From contig CAJXNI010000001.1 of NCBI GenBank assembly GCA_913057235.1, positions 124,001 through 188,000 of the forward strand: DNA of 64,000 nt. Reading direction: 5' to 3'. Position numbers and translations under genes: made by a program. Below, in pieces: positions 8,200 through 17,130 of this stretch; within the stretch, counting starts at the first letter, position 1, and each line of letters opens with the position of its first letter. This DNA comes from an uncultured Bacteroidota bacterium. GTDB lineage: Bacteria > Bacteroidota > Bacteroidia > Flavobacteriales > Schleiferiaceae. The notes below the pieces were generated by a model that did no database searches, was not told the DNA's origin, and saw only the letters and a program-made list of their open reading frames with translations.

Positions 8200-9615
8200 A
8201 TGACTCATTACAAAGAGTTCCTAGTCCATCCGGCTTTTGAGGCCATCAGCAAGGCGGCTCATGAATTACATGTAGAAGCCTTTGTAATTGGTGGCTTTGT
8301 ACGCGATAAACTACTTAAGCGTAAAGAGCCCAAAGATATTGATGTGGTAACCATAGGCAGTGGGATTATTCTGGCCCAAAAAGTGGCGGAAATCCTAAAA
8401 GTTAAAAAAGTAACGGTCTTTAAAAATTTTGGTACCGCTCAGGTAAAATGGAAAGAGCTGGAGCTTGAATTTGTAGGGGCCCGCAAAGAAAGTTACCAGC
8501 GCAACAGCCGCAAGCCTATTGTAGAAAATGGCTCGCTGGCCGATGATCAAAACCGCAGAGATTTTACCATTAACGCCCTGGCGCTGGATTTAGGTCCTGA
8601 AAATTTTGGCGCCTTGCTGGATCCGTTTAACGGCCTAAAAGATTTAGAAAAGGGGCTCATCCGCACGCCTCTGGAGCCTGGCACCACCTTTTCAGATGAT
8701 CCCTTGCGCATGCTACGGGCCATTAGGTTTGCCACACAATTGGATTTCACCATAAGCCAGGAATGCCTCGCGGCTATTGGCGAAAACGCACCAAGGCTGG
8801 AAATCATTAGCCGCGAGCGAATAAGCGAAGAGTTGCATAAAATAATGCGTTCCCCAAAACCTTCTAGAGGAGTCATTCTTCTGCACCGCTGTAATTTGTT
8901 AAAACAGTTTTTACCCGAAGTTTCGGCCTTAGCCGGAGTAGAAGAAATTGGCGGACAAAGCCATAAAGACAATTTTTACCATACTGCCCAGGTAGTAGAC
9001 AATATTGCCCACACTACCGATGACTTATGGTTACGCTATGCAGCTCTCTTTCATGACATCGGGAAAGCGCGCACTAAAAAATTTATAAAACCAACCGGGT
9101 GGACTTTTCATCATCACGAGTATGTGGGGGCTAAAATGCTCCCCAAAATATTTAAACGCATGAAGTGGCCTTTGGGAGAACCGCTACGCTACGTGCGTAA
9201 AGTGGTGGAGTTGAGCAGCCGCCCGCAAGCTATTGTAGACGAGCAAGCTACTGACAGTGCTGCTCGCAGACTGTTATTTGACGCAGGTGATGCTATTGAA
9301 GACCTAATGTTGTTGGCTGAGGCCGACATTACCACCCGCAATGAACGCAAGAAACAACGTTTCTTAAATAACTTTCAAGAGGTACGAAAAAGATTAAAGG
9401 AGGTGGAGGAAAAAGACCACGTTCGCAATTTTCAACCGCCATTATCAGGTGAAGAAATTATGAAGCTTTTCAAGCTAAGTCCCGGTCCTGAAATTGGTCA
9501 AATTAAGAATGCCGTAAAGGAAGCCATATTAGATGGTGAAATACAAAATAACAAAGAAGAGGCCTTGGCTTTTGCTAAAGCCAAGGCCCGTGAAATAGGT
9601 TTAGCATCTAGCTAA
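8200..9615 (+). CDS. cca: CCA tRNA nucleotidyltransferase with HD domain
   Basis: Adds or repairs the 3'-CCA end of tRNAs (class II nucleotidyltransferase). Residues about 27-60 hold GGFVRDKLL and the catalytic DIDVV pair. QNRRDFTINALAL and DDPLRMLRAIRFATQL are head and neck motifs, followed by RISEELHKI. An HD domain lies near residue 285 (LFHDIGKARTKK), as in HD-containing CCA enzymes with added phosphohydrolase activity. The length, 471 residues, is normal for the Bacteroidota form. ATG follows directly on the stop codon of the upstream membrane protein gene. Confidence 0.95.
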   Translation: MTHYKEFLVHPAFEAISKAAHELHVEAFVIGGFVRDKLLKRKEPKDIDVVTIGSGIILAQKVAEILKVKKVTVFKNFGTAQVKWKELELEFVGARKESYQRNSRKPIVENGSLADDQNRRDFTINALALDLGPENFGALLDPFNGLKDLEKGLIRTPLEPGTTFSDDPLRMLRAIRFATQLDFTISQECLAAIGENAPRLEIISRERISEELHKIMRSPKPSRGVILLHRCNLLKQFLPEVSALAGVEEIGGQSHKDNFYHTAQVVDNIAHTTDDLWLRYAALFHDIGKARTKKFIKPTGWTFHHHEYVGAKMLPKIFKRMKWPLGEPLRYVRKVVELSSRPQAIVDEQATDSAARRLLFDAGDAIEDLMLLAEADITTRNERKKQRFLNNFQEVRKRLKEVEEKDHVRNFQPPLSGEEIMKLFKLSPGPEIGQIKNAVKEAILDGEIQNNKEEALAFAKAKAREIGLASS

Positions 9616-9904
9616 AGCTCACCTTTACAATTCGGTTTACCGGAATGATTCGTCCTCCTTTAAAAACAACTTTCTGGTCTGTAACCGCCCAAATGGTTGT
9701 AAACACTTCTTTAATACCCTCACGGTCGGCAAAAATGATACGCACCTTCTGCTTTTCTAGATTACCTAAGCTTGTAGCCTTGTGCAAAGCACGGGAACGG
9801 TTTTGGCGCTCCTCAGCGTCCTTTAAAATTTCATCTACAGGAAAGGTTAAATTGGCAAGGTCTTCTTTTTCTATAGGGGTTACTGTGGGTTTATCTTGAT
9901 TCAT
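9608..9904 (-). CDS. Conserved small protein of unknown function
   Basis: A 98-residue soluble protein with an acidic N-terminal half (PIEKEDLANLTFPVDEILKDAEER) and a beta-rich C-terminal half (KVRIIFADREGIKEVFTTIWAVTDQKVVFKGG, cut here by the reader as one strand-turn-strand unit) ending RIVKVSFS. It has no signal peptide or membrane segment. It overlaps the end of cca by 8 bases on the opposite strand. The opposite frame is also open (9645-9899), but the minus frame has the better start and composition. I cannot name a function. Confidence 0.68.
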   Translation of the reverse strand: MNQDKPTVTPIEKEDLANLTFPVDEILKDAEERQNRSRALHKATSLGNLEKQKVRIIFADREGIKEVFTTIWAVTDQKVVFKGGRIIPVNRIVKVSFS

Positions 9905-9974
9905 TTTGCTTCTTTTTTGATGGATATTAAAATTAGCTAAAAATTTTTCTGTTTTTTAGCACAAAAGCATTCTC

Positions 9975-10865
9975 TTGAAAAACGTTTTAACCACGCATAA
10001 TCTCAGCAAGCGTTACGGTTCTTTTACCGCTCTCAAAGATTTGAGTATTGCTATTCCTAAGGGCTCAGTCTACGGTTTACTCGGTCCAAATGGTAGTGGA
10101 AAAACCACCACTCTGGGTATGTTGTTAGGAATTTTAAATCCCTCCGGTGGCAGTTTTACCTGGTTTGAGGGTGAAACCAGCCCTCCCATTAAGCAGCGCA
10201 CCGGGGCCTTACTGGAAACGCCCAACTTTTACCCCTACCTAAGCGCCCGTAAAAACCTTGATATTGTAGCTACCATCAAGGAGCTGAAAAAACCTGATTA
10301 TGAGGGCGTGCTTAAAACGGTCAACCTGCTTGATCGTCAAAATGATAAATTCAAAACCTTTAGTTTGGGTATGAAGCAGCGGCTGGCCATTGCTTCGGCC
10401 CTGCTTTGTGATCCTGAGTTTCTTGTGCTGGATGAACCCACCAACGGACTTGACCCAGAAGGAATTGCGGAAGTGCGCAACATCATTTTAAACATAGCCA
10501 ACCGCGGCATTACCGTGCTTATGGCCAGCCACATTTTGGTTGAAGTAGAGAAGCTTTGCACCCACGTGGCAGTGCTCAAAAAAGGGCAGCTTCTGTATGA
10601 GGGTTCCCCCGATGGGTTGAACGCCAACCAGGAAGGCATGTTAAAATTGCAGGCCGCCAACATGCAGTCGCTGGAAAAAGCTCTGGCCACCTATCCTGGT
10701 AAAAGCACGTTACGCAAAGAAGGAAACTACCTAATGCTCAACCTCAATAAAGGGGTTAAGCCTGAGGAGGTGAACCAATACCTTACAAATCAGGGTATTT
10801 ACCTCAGTCATTTAGACTTACGCAAAACTACCTTAGAAGAACAATTTTTAAGCCTGGTAAAATAA
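9975..10865 (+). CDS. ABC transporter ATP-binding protein
   Basis: ATPase of an ABC-2 type exporter. It has Walker A GPNGSGKTT (near residue 40), a signature motif FSLGMKQRLAIA, Walker B FLVLDEPTNGLDPEG and the switch His in MASHIL. The last 80 residues form the small C-terminal domain common to gliding and antibiotic-type exporters (GldA, NatA, BcrA). The start is TTG at 9975; no ATG is closer. The stop shares one base with the start of the permease gene, so the two form a transporter unit. The substrate is unknown. Confidence 0.92.
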   Translation: MKNVLTTHNLSKRYGSFTALKDLSIAIPKGSVYGLLGPNGSGKTTTLGMLLGILNPSGGSFTWFEGETSPPIKQRTGALLETPNFYPYLSARKNLDIVATIKELKKPDYEGVLKTVNLLDRQNDKFKTFSLGMKQRLAIASALLCDPEFLVLDEPTNGLDPEGIAEVRNIILNIANRGITVLMASHILVEVEKLCTHVAVLKKGQLLYEGSPDGLNANQEGMLKLQAANMQSLEKALATYPGKSTLRKEGNYLMLNLNKGVKPEEVNQYLTNQGIYLSHLDLRKTTLEEQFLSLVK

Positions 10866-11701
10866 TGACAAGTTTGGTTAAACTAGAATGGCTAAAGCTA
10901 AAGGGCAACCGTTTTTTTTGGATAGGTCTGGGGCTGTTTTTAACGCTAATGGTGCTCTTGTTGGTCTACTTTGGCGATATTAACGTTTTTGGTCAAAGCT
11001 CAAAAAATGAAGAAGGCGCTGAAGCCAATATGCTGGAACGTAGTTTTGGCGAGGCCGGGCTTTACAATTTGCCCCACATTTGGCAAAACCTGGCCTACCT
11101 GGCTGGTTTTTTCAAATTTATACCTGCATTTATTCTTATCTTTTTTGTGGCCAATGAATTTCAATACCGCACCTTACGCCAAAATATAATTGATGGTTTA
11201 AGTGAGTGGCAGTTTTTTCTGTCTAAATTTTTTGGGCTTCTGATTATACTGGGCATTAGTATTGGAGCCATTGGTCTGACCATTGTAATTTTAGCCCTCC
11301 AGAACAATGATTTGAGTGAGGTTTCACTTTGGGCTAGCTCTGAATATTTGCTGGCACTCTTTGTAGAATACTTACTCTACATGAGCTTTTGCTTTTTCAT
11401 TGTTTTTCTAGTAAAGCGCAGTGCCATCAGCATTATTATTGTTTTGCTCTACTACTTGTTGATAGAGCAAATTGCCATTGGCCTGCTTAAAGCCAACGGC
11501 CTGGGTTTATGGGAATACTTACCTATGTCGCCCGGCCGTGAACTCATTTTACAACCCTTTACCCGCATGCTAGACATAGACATGCTTACAGGCAGGGTAA
11601 GCCCGGTAGCGGTAGAAATGAAATATGTTTGGTTGAGCACACTTTACAGCCTGATTTACCTAGTGGGTAGTTGGCTATTATTGAAAAAGAGAGATTTGTG
11701 A
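10865..11701 (+). CDS. ABC-2 type permease
   Basis: The 278-residue membrane partner of the ATPase gene just upstream. It has about six hydrophobic segments: one at the N-terminus after KLEWLKLKGNRFFWIGL, a second in FIPAFILIFFVANEF, then ILGISIGAIGLTIVIL, LYMSFCFFIVFLV, ISIIIVLLYYLLIEQIAI, and a last one in LIYLVGSWLLL. NEFQYRTLRQNIIDGLS is the conserved cytoplasmic loop of this permease class. No large periplasmic domain is present. It overlaps the next gene by a GTGA junction. Confidence 0.88.
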   Translation: MTSLVKLEWLKLKGNRFFWIGLGLFLTLMVLLLVYFGDINVFGQSSKNEEGAEANMLERSFGEAGLYNLPHIWQNLAYLAGFFKFIPAFILIFFVANEFQYRTLRQNIIDGLSEWQFFLSKFFGLLIILGISIGAIGLTIVILALQNNDLSEVSLWASSEYLLALFVEYLLYMSFCFFIVFLVKRSAISIIIVLLYYLLIEQIAIGLLKANGLGLWEYLPMSPGRELILQPFTRMLDIDMLTGRVSPVAVEMKYVWLSTLYSLIYLVGSWLLLKKRDL

Positions 11702-12522
11702 TCCATAACGCACCTGAGAAAGAAGGCTGGCGCAAGCGCTGGTACACCATCATTTTTGAAAGTGATACCCCTTTAGGCAAGCAGTTTGATATTGCCCTAT
11801 TAGTAGCTATTCTCAGCAGTTTGGTAGTGGTTATGTTAGAAACGGTGAAACCTTTTGCCACAGAACACCGGCAGCTTTTCATCACCTTTGAGTGGATTTT
11901 CACGGCCATTTTTACGGCAGAATACCTAATCAGGCTTATTATTGTAAAAAAGCCCAGCAAATACGTTTTTAGTTTTTACGGCCTGGTTGATTTCATCAGT
12001 GTTATTCCCTCTTACTTAGCCCTCATCATTGGGGGAGCCCAGTACTTCATTATTGTACGAAGCCTAAGACTGCTCCGCGTTTTTAGAGTACTGAAAATGG
12101 TGCGCTTTCTAGGTGAAGCACAAGTACTTTCTCAGGCCCTGCGGGCCAGCCGCCCCAAAATAATTGTGTTTATAATAGCTGTCACCTGCATGACCTTTAT
12201 TATGGGAGCCATCATGTACATGGTGGAAGGTCCTGAAAATGGCTTTAAAAGCATACCCATAGCCGTGTACTGGTGCATTGTTACCTTAACTACCGTGGGG
12301 TATGGCGACATTTCTCCGCAAACTCCGCTAGGGCAAATCATTGCCTCTATCATCATGATTTTAGGCTATGGAATTATAGCGGTGCCTACGGGTATAGTTA
12401 CCTCTGAAATTTCCAAGCAAAGCGCTCAGCCCAGAGGCGATCAAAAGTGCAACCAGTGCGGTAAACCCGGTCTATCCAACCAAGCTCAATATTGCGAAAA
12501 TTGTGGAGAAGCCTTATCCTAA
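11698..12522 (+). CDS. Voltage-gated-type potassium channel with C-terminal zinc ribbon
   Basis: A 274-residue six-helix cation channel. S4 carries regularly spaced arginines (RSLRLLRVFRVLKMVRF), and the pore loop has the potassium selectivity filter TTVGYGD. The last 30 residues have two CxxC pairs, KCNQCGK and YCENCGE, which predict a small zinc ribbon in the cytoplasm. GTG at 11698 overlaps the permease stop as GTGA and is preferred; the frame stays open to TTG at 11671. The protein end overlaps miaA by 20 bases. Function inferred: potassium flux. A role for the zinc ribbon is not known to me. Confidence 0.9.
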   Translation: MIHNAPEKEGWRKRWYTIIFESDTPLGKQFDIALLVAILSSLVVVMLETVKPFATEHRQLFITFEWIFTAIFTAEYLIRLIIVKKPSKYVFSFYGLVDFISVIPSYLALIIGGAQYFIIVRSLRLLRVFRVLKMVRFLGEAQVLSQALRASRPKIIVFIIAVTCMTFIMGAIMYMVEGPENGFKSIPIAVYWCIVTLTTVGYGDISPQTPLGQIIASIIMILGYGIIAVPTGIVTSEISKQSAQPRGDQKCNQCGKPGLSNQAQYCENCGEALS

Positions 12523-13414
12523 AACGGTTTTAGCTCTAGCAGGTCCCACGGCCGTTGGAAAAACCGGAGTGGCAATTGCCTTGGCGCAGCACTTTAAAAC
12601 CGAAATTGTTTCTTTTGATTCTCGCCAGTTTTACCGTGAACTCAAAATTGGGGCGGCCCCACCTAGTACTCAAGAACTAGCCAAAGCCCCGCATCATTTT
12701 ATCGGGCACCTTTCGGTGGATGAGGAATGGAGCGCAGGGCAATTTGAAAAAGCGGCTTTAAAAAAAGTAGAAGCGCTTTTTAAAAATCACAATTTGATAA
12801 TTTTAGTGGGCGGCAGTGGGCTTTACTTGAGAGCTTTTTGCCAGGGACTGGATGAAATGCCTACGGTAGAACCCCACCATCGCACAGCGTTAAATGCAGT
12901 ACTTGAAACGCAAGGCCTGCCTGCGCTCCAAGAAGAATTAGCCCAAAAAGATCCTGACTTTTACGAAAAGGTTGACCTTCAGAATCCTCAGCGCATCATC
13001 CGGGCCTTAGAACTCATCCGCGGAAGCGGTAAGACTTACACGGAACTAAGGCAACAGAGCCACCGCCAGCGGCCTTTTAATATTCTAAAGGTAGGCTTAA
13101 ACTTGCCAAGGCCTCAACTTTATGCCCGCATTAATGAGCGTGTTGATCTTATGGTAGCGCAAGGTTTAGTGCAAGAAGCACAAGACCTGTTACCTTACCA
13201 GGAGAAAAATGCCCTCCAAACCGTGGGCTACAAGGAGCTATTCAAATATTTTGGAGGTTTGCTCAGCCTAGAGGAAGCCATAGTGGAAATTAAGAAAAAC
13301 AGCAGGCGCTACGCCAAAAGACAAATCACCTGGTTTAAAAAAGAGCCTGGCTTACAATGGTTTAACCCCACTGATGTGCCAGAACTTATTAAGTTACTGA
13401 AGCCTTACGCATGA
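12503..13414 (+). CDS. miaA: tRNA dimethylallyltransferase
   Basis: Adds a dimethylallyl group to A37 of tRNAs that read codons starting with U. The P-loop GPTAVGKT is at residues 14-21, followed by the DMAPP and tRNA-binding motif FDSRQFYRELKIGAAPPS, VGGSGLYLRA and NPQRIIRALE, all in family order, and TVGYKELF near the C-terminus. The 303 residues match the usual size. It starts with GTG inside the end of the channel gene and ends in an ATGA overlap with lpxK. Confidence 0.96.
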   Translation: MEKPYPKTVLALAGPTAVGKTGVAIALAQHFKTEIVSFDSRQFYRELKIGAAPPSTQELAKAPHHFIGHLSVDEEWSAGQFEKAALKKVEALFKNHNLIILVGGSGLYLRAFCQGLDEMPTVEPHHRTALNAVLETQGLPALQEELAQKDPDFYEKVDLQNPQRIIRALELIRGSGKTYTELRQQSHRQRPFNILKVGLNLPRPQLYARINERVDLMVAQGLVQEAQDLLPYQEKNALQTVGYKELFKYFGGLLSLEEAIVEIKKNSRRYAKRQITWFKKEPGLQWFNPTDVPELIKLLKPYA

Positions 13415-14436
13415 AGATTGTACGCCATTTATTGAGCCCCTTGGCCTGGCTGTATCTCTTGGTCACTCAATTGAGAAATAGTGCTTTTTCAAAAGGATGG
13501 CTCCAGTCTAGAGCGTTTGATGTCCCAGTAGTAGCCATTGGCAATTTGAGTACGGGTGGTACAGGTAAAACACCCATGACGGAATATTTACTGGCACAGT
13601 TTCCTCAAAAAGAAAAAGTAGTGGTAAGCCGCGGTTACGGCCGAAAAACCCAAGGTTGCCTCCCCGTGAATCCTAAAGGTAAGGCCGAAGATTTTGGAGA
13701 TGAACCCTTGCAAATAGCAAAAAGATTCACCAACACCGCTGTGTGGGTTTCAGAAAAGCGCGTTAAGGGTATTGAAAAAGCGCTGCAAGAGAAACCCCAA
13801 GCCAACCTTGTAGTGTTAGATGATGCCTATCAACACCGCTACGTAAAGGCCGGCTTTTCTGTTTTGCTCACCACCTTTAAGGCGCCCTTTTTCAAAGACT
13901 TTGTGCTTCCAAAGGGCAATTTGCGGGAAAGCCGCGAGGGTGCCAACAGAGCGCAAGCCATTGTGGTCACCAAATGTCCGGCAAACCTTTCGGCTCAAAA
14001 GCAAATTATTTACCGGCAACTCATTCAAAAATACAGTAAGGCTCCCGTTTTTTTTAGCACGCTTAGGTATGGCTTGCCGGTCAACCCATCGGGGCAAACC
14101 CTAAAAAGCCACAGCATTTACTTGCTTACCGGCATTGCCAATCCTGAACCTTTAATGCATCACTTGAAAAGAGAGTACCAAATACGTAAACACCTCAAGT
14201 TCAAAGACCATCATGCCTTTAATTCTGAGGAGATAAAGCAGCTCACCCATTTGCTTAGGAGCAACGGCCTGCCGCTTATCACCACCCAAAAAGACTGGGT
14301 GCGGCTGGGGCCGGAAATACCCGTTGAGTTACATCCGCTTTGTTTTGTAGTTCCAATAGAAATAGGCTGGCTGGGAAATGATCAAGATGCATTTGGAGAA
14401 CTGCTGAAGACTTATATAAATGCCGCTGCCAATTAG
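13411..14436 (+). CDS. lpxK: Tetraacyldisaccharide 4'-kinase (lipid A synthesis)
   Basis: Phosphorylates the 4' position of the lipid A disaccharide precursor at the inner membrane. There is an N-terminal amphipathic membrane anchor (LSPLAWLYLLVTQL), then the P-loop GNLSTGGTGKTPMTEYL around residues 45-61, SRGYGRKT, FGDEPLQIAKR and VLDDAYQHRYV. This kinase's presence implies a lipopolysaccharide- or lipooligosaccharide-type outer membrane. Its ATG overlaps the miaA stop. Length (341 residues) is typical. lpxB, the preceding pathway step, lies elsewhere in the window near 41-42 kb. Confidence 0.95.
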   Translation: MKIVRHLLSPLAWLYLLVTQLRNSAFSKGWLQSRAFDVPVVAIGNLSTGGTGKTPMTEYLLAQFPQKEKVVVSRGYGRKTQGCLPVNPKGKAEDFGDEPLQIAKRFTNTAVWVSEKRVKGIEKALQEKPQANLVVLDDAYQHRYVKAGFSVLLTTFKAPFFKDFVLPKGNLRESREGANRAQAIVVTKCPANLSAQKQIIYRQLIQKYSKAPVFFSTLRYGLPVNPSGQTLKSHSIYLLTGIANPEPLMHHLKREYQIRKHLKFKDHHAFNSEEIKQLTHLLRSNGLPLITTQKDWVRLGPEIPVELHPLCFVVPIEIGWLGNDQDAFGELLKTYINAAAN

Positions 14437-14481
14437 AAGAAGCGTGGTACATTTTGTTTCTTTGCAAATTGTTGAAATAAT

Positions 14482-15933
14482 ATGGAAGACATCTTAAAAT
14501 CATACGAACCGGTTATTGGTCTTGAAATTCACGTGCAGTTAAACACGGCCAGTAAAGCCTACTCAAGTGATGCCACTAGTTATGGCGAAGAACCAAACAG
14601 TAAGGTGAGTCCCATTACCCTAGGGCATCCGGGAACGCTGCCCATGTTAAATGAAGGTGTTTTAGAATCAGCTGTAAAGTTGGGGGTGGCTTGCAACTGC
14701 CAAATACGGGAGGTGAATGAGTTTGCCCGTAAGAATTACTTCTACGCAGATTTGCCCAAAGGCTATCAAATTACTCAGGATAAAACCCCTATTTGTAACG
14801 GTGGGTTTGTGGAAATTAAAGATGCCAATGGTGCGGATAAAAAGATAAACCTTACCCGTATTCACATGGAGGAAGACTCCGGTAAGAGCAGTCATGATAT
14901 TGACCCTTTTAACACCTTAATCGATTTGAACCGGGCCGGTACTCCCCTGCTGGAAATTGTAAGTGAACCTGAATTTAAAGACGGTACCGAAGCTTACAAC
15001 TATTTAAGCGAAATGCGCAAACTAGTGCGCTACCTAGACATTAGTGATGGCAACATGGAAGAAGGCAGCTTGCGCTGTGATGTTAATATTTCGGTTAAAC
15101 CAAAGGGGCAAAAAGAGTTTGGCACCAAGGTAGAAGTAAAAAACCTTAACTCCTTTCGCAATGTGCAAAAGAGTATTGATTTTGAAATTAAGAGACAAGT
15201 TGAACTTATAGAAAGTGGCGGAACCGTTACTCAACAAACCCGCACTTTTGATGCGGGCAGCGGTAAAACACAGGTTTTAAGAGCCAAAGAAGATGCGCAT
15301 GATTACCGCTATTTCAATGAACCAGATCTGCAACCTGTTATTGTAAAAGAAGATTACATTGCTAGTGTTAAGCGGAACTTACCTGCCTTACCTAAAGAGC
15401 TTTTTGCCAAATACCGCAAACTGAAATTGAGCGAGTACGATGCCAACCTCCTTACTGAAAGTAAAGAACTGGCCTCCTATTACGAGGAAATTATTGAGCA
15501 CACCCAAAACTATAAGGGAGCAGCCAATTGGATAATGGGTAGTATCAAATCCTACCTGAACGAGAGAGCCGCATCCATTGCAGAGTTTCCTTTACAGGCT
15601 AAAACCATTGCGGAATTGCAAATTTTGGTTGACGCGGGTAAAGTTAGCAACTCGGCCGCCACGGGTGAACTCTTTAAAGCACTACTTGAAGATCCTGAGG
15701 CTTCGCCCAGCGAGCTGGCGCAAAAACTGAACTTGATTCAAGAAAGCAACGAAGACGAGCTTATGGCCTTTGTAAAACAAGCCCTCTCCAAGTATCCTGA
15801 CAAGGTGGAAGCCTACCGCAATGGTAAAAAAGGGGTGCAAGGCTTATTTATGGGAGAGGTTATGAAACTTTCTAAAGGCAAGGCCGACCCTAAAGTGGCT
15901 AGTAAATTAGTAACTCAAGAATTAGAAAAATAA
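14482..15933 (+). CDS. gatB: Asp/Glu-tRNA(Asn/Gln) amidotransferase subunit B
   Basis: Subunit B of the GatCAB complex that converts mischarged Glu-tRNA(Gln) or Asp-tRNA(Asn) to the correct amide form. The N-terminus VIGLEIHVQLNTASKAYS is diagnostic, followed by HPGTLPMLNE, FARKNYFYADLPKGYQI, MEEDSGKS, DLNRAGTPLLEIVSEP, DGNMEEGSLRCDVNIS and the PxxPxL region. A C-terminal YqeY-like tail ends in GLFMGEVMKLSKGKADPK. All 483 residues are intact. gatA and gatC are not in the window. Confidence 0.97.
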   Translation: MEDILKSYEPVIGLEIHVQLNTASKAYSSDATSYGEEPNSKVSPITLGHPGTLPMLNEGVLESAVKLGVACNCQIREVNEFARKNYFYADLPKGYQITQDKTPICNGGFVEIKDANGADKKINLTRIHMEEDSGKSSHDIDPFNTLIDLNRAGTPLLEIVSEPEFKDGTEAYNYLSEMRKLVRYLDISDGNMEEGSLRCDVNISVKPKGQKEFGTKVEVKNLNSFRNVQKSIDFEIKRQVELIESGGTVTQQTRTFDAGSGKTQVLRAKEDAHDYRYFNEPDLQPVIVKEDYIASVKRNLPALPKELFAKYRKLKLSEYDANLLTESKELASYYEEIIEHTQNYKGAANWIMGSIKSYLNERAASIAEFPLQAKTIAELQILVDAGKVSNSAATGELFKALLEDPEASPSELAQKLNLIQESNEDELMAFVKQALSKYPDKVEAYRNGKKGVQGLFMGEVMKLSKGKADPKVASKLVTQELEK

Positions 15934-15936
15934 ATT

Positions 15937-17130
15937 ATGCTTAAAAAAGCACTTTTGCTGGGCACGGCCCTGGCTATGTTTACGGCCTGTAATTCAGGTG
16001 ATAGTTCCAAAGAAGGTACCAATATTACAGTACAAGCGCCTGAGGGCGAAGAGCTGATTCTATCTGAACTAAACCCCAGCGGTACCAAAGCGCTAGATAC
16101 ACTAATAAGTTCAAACGGAGAAGTTTCTTTTAGTCTGGAAACCGATTCGGCTAACTTTTACATGGTGAGCCTGCCGAGCGTACAAAGCAACATTCCCATT
16201 TTTGTGCAACCAGATGAGGATGTGAAACTGAACATTACAGTTGATACCCTAACGGGCGGCACCCAGTATACCGTAACTGGCAGCGAAGAAAGCCAGCGCA
16301 TCAAAGAAATAAATGAGGTAGTGGAGCAAAGTAAAAGCCGTTTGGATAGCTTGGCTGAGCTGATGCGAACTGAAAATGGGCAGTTAGACCGTGCTTCTTT
16401 TCAAGCCATTTACATGGATGAGTTAGAGAAGTCTCGCAAGCAGCTCATTGAATACATTGAAGCCCAGCCGGGTAGTATTGCCAACCTCTTTGTTTGGCCT
16501 CAAACCCTGGGTAACCAGCAATTGGTACCCGCACAGGATTATATGAAATATTATGACACGGTAGCGGTGGCGCTGGTAAAAGCCTATCCCAACGTGGAGC
16601 ACGCCACCTTCTTTGCTGATCAGCTGGTGAAAATCAAGGAAAATGTAGAGCGCGGCAAGCGTTTGGAAGAAGCTAAAAAGAACATTGCTTTGGGTAAAAC
16701 AGTGCCAAATATTAACTTACCTGATACTACGGGTCAGAACCGGTCTTTAGAGGATCTAAGAGGCAAGGTAGTGCTGGTTGATTTCTGGGCAGCCTGGTGC
16801 AGACCTTGTCGTGCTGAAAACCCCAATTTAGTGCGTACCTATAAGGAGTTTAAAGACCGTGGTTTTACGGTTTACAGCGTTTCACTAGACGGATTGCCTA
16901 ACCAACCCAACCCTAAAATGGCCTGGACCCAGGCTATTCAGCAAGATGGCCTGGTTTGGGAGAATCACGTTAGTGATCTACAAGGCTGGAACAGCTCGGT
17001 GGTAGACCAATTTGGCTTCCAGGGTATTCCTTTCACCGTGCTTATTGATGAGGATGGCAAAATTTTAGGAACCAACCTTAGAGGGCCGGCCCTTAAAGAG
17101 AAGCTAAGCAAAGTTTTTGCCGATAAGTAA
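15937..17130 (+). CDS. TlpA-type thioredoxin lipoprotein with DUF4369-like N-terminus
   Basis: An envelope thiol-disulfide protein. The signal peptide ends with a lipobox (LAMFTAC, Cys at about residue 20). The N-terminal ~110 residues resemble the DUF4369 beta domain common in Bacteroidota, followed by a helical segment. The thioredoxin fold carries WCRPC at residues 287-291 and a cis-Pro region FGFQGIPFTVLI. It probably keeps periplasmic cysteines reduced or acts as a peroxidase-like reductase. It starts 4 bases after gatB and its end overlaps the convergent gap gene by 27 bases. Confidence 0.9.
   Translation: MLKKALLLGTALAMFTACNSGDSSKEGTNITVQAPEGEELILSELNPSGTKALDTLISSNGEVSFSLETDSANFYMVSLPSVQSNIPIFVQPDEDVKLNITVDTLTGGTQYTVTGSEESQRIKEINEVVEQSKSRLDSLAELMRTENGQLDRASFQAIYMDELEKSRKQLIEYIEAQPGSIANLFVWPQTLGNQQLVPAQDYMKYYDTVAVALVKAYPNVEHATFFADQLVKIKENVERGKRLEEAKKNIALGKTVPNINLPDTTGQNRSLEDLRGKVVLVDFWAAWCRPCRAENPNLVRTYKEFKDRGFTVYSVSLDGLPNQPNPKMAWTQAIQQDGLVWENHVSDLQGWNSSVVDQFGFQGIPFTVLIDEDGKILGTNLRGPALKEKLSKVFADK

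Noticed and set aside
9645-9899. Plus-strand open frame opposite the 98-residue protein
   Set aside because: Composition (Ser/Arg-rich, basic) is typical of an antisense shadow; the minus frame has a better start and a plausible soluble protein.
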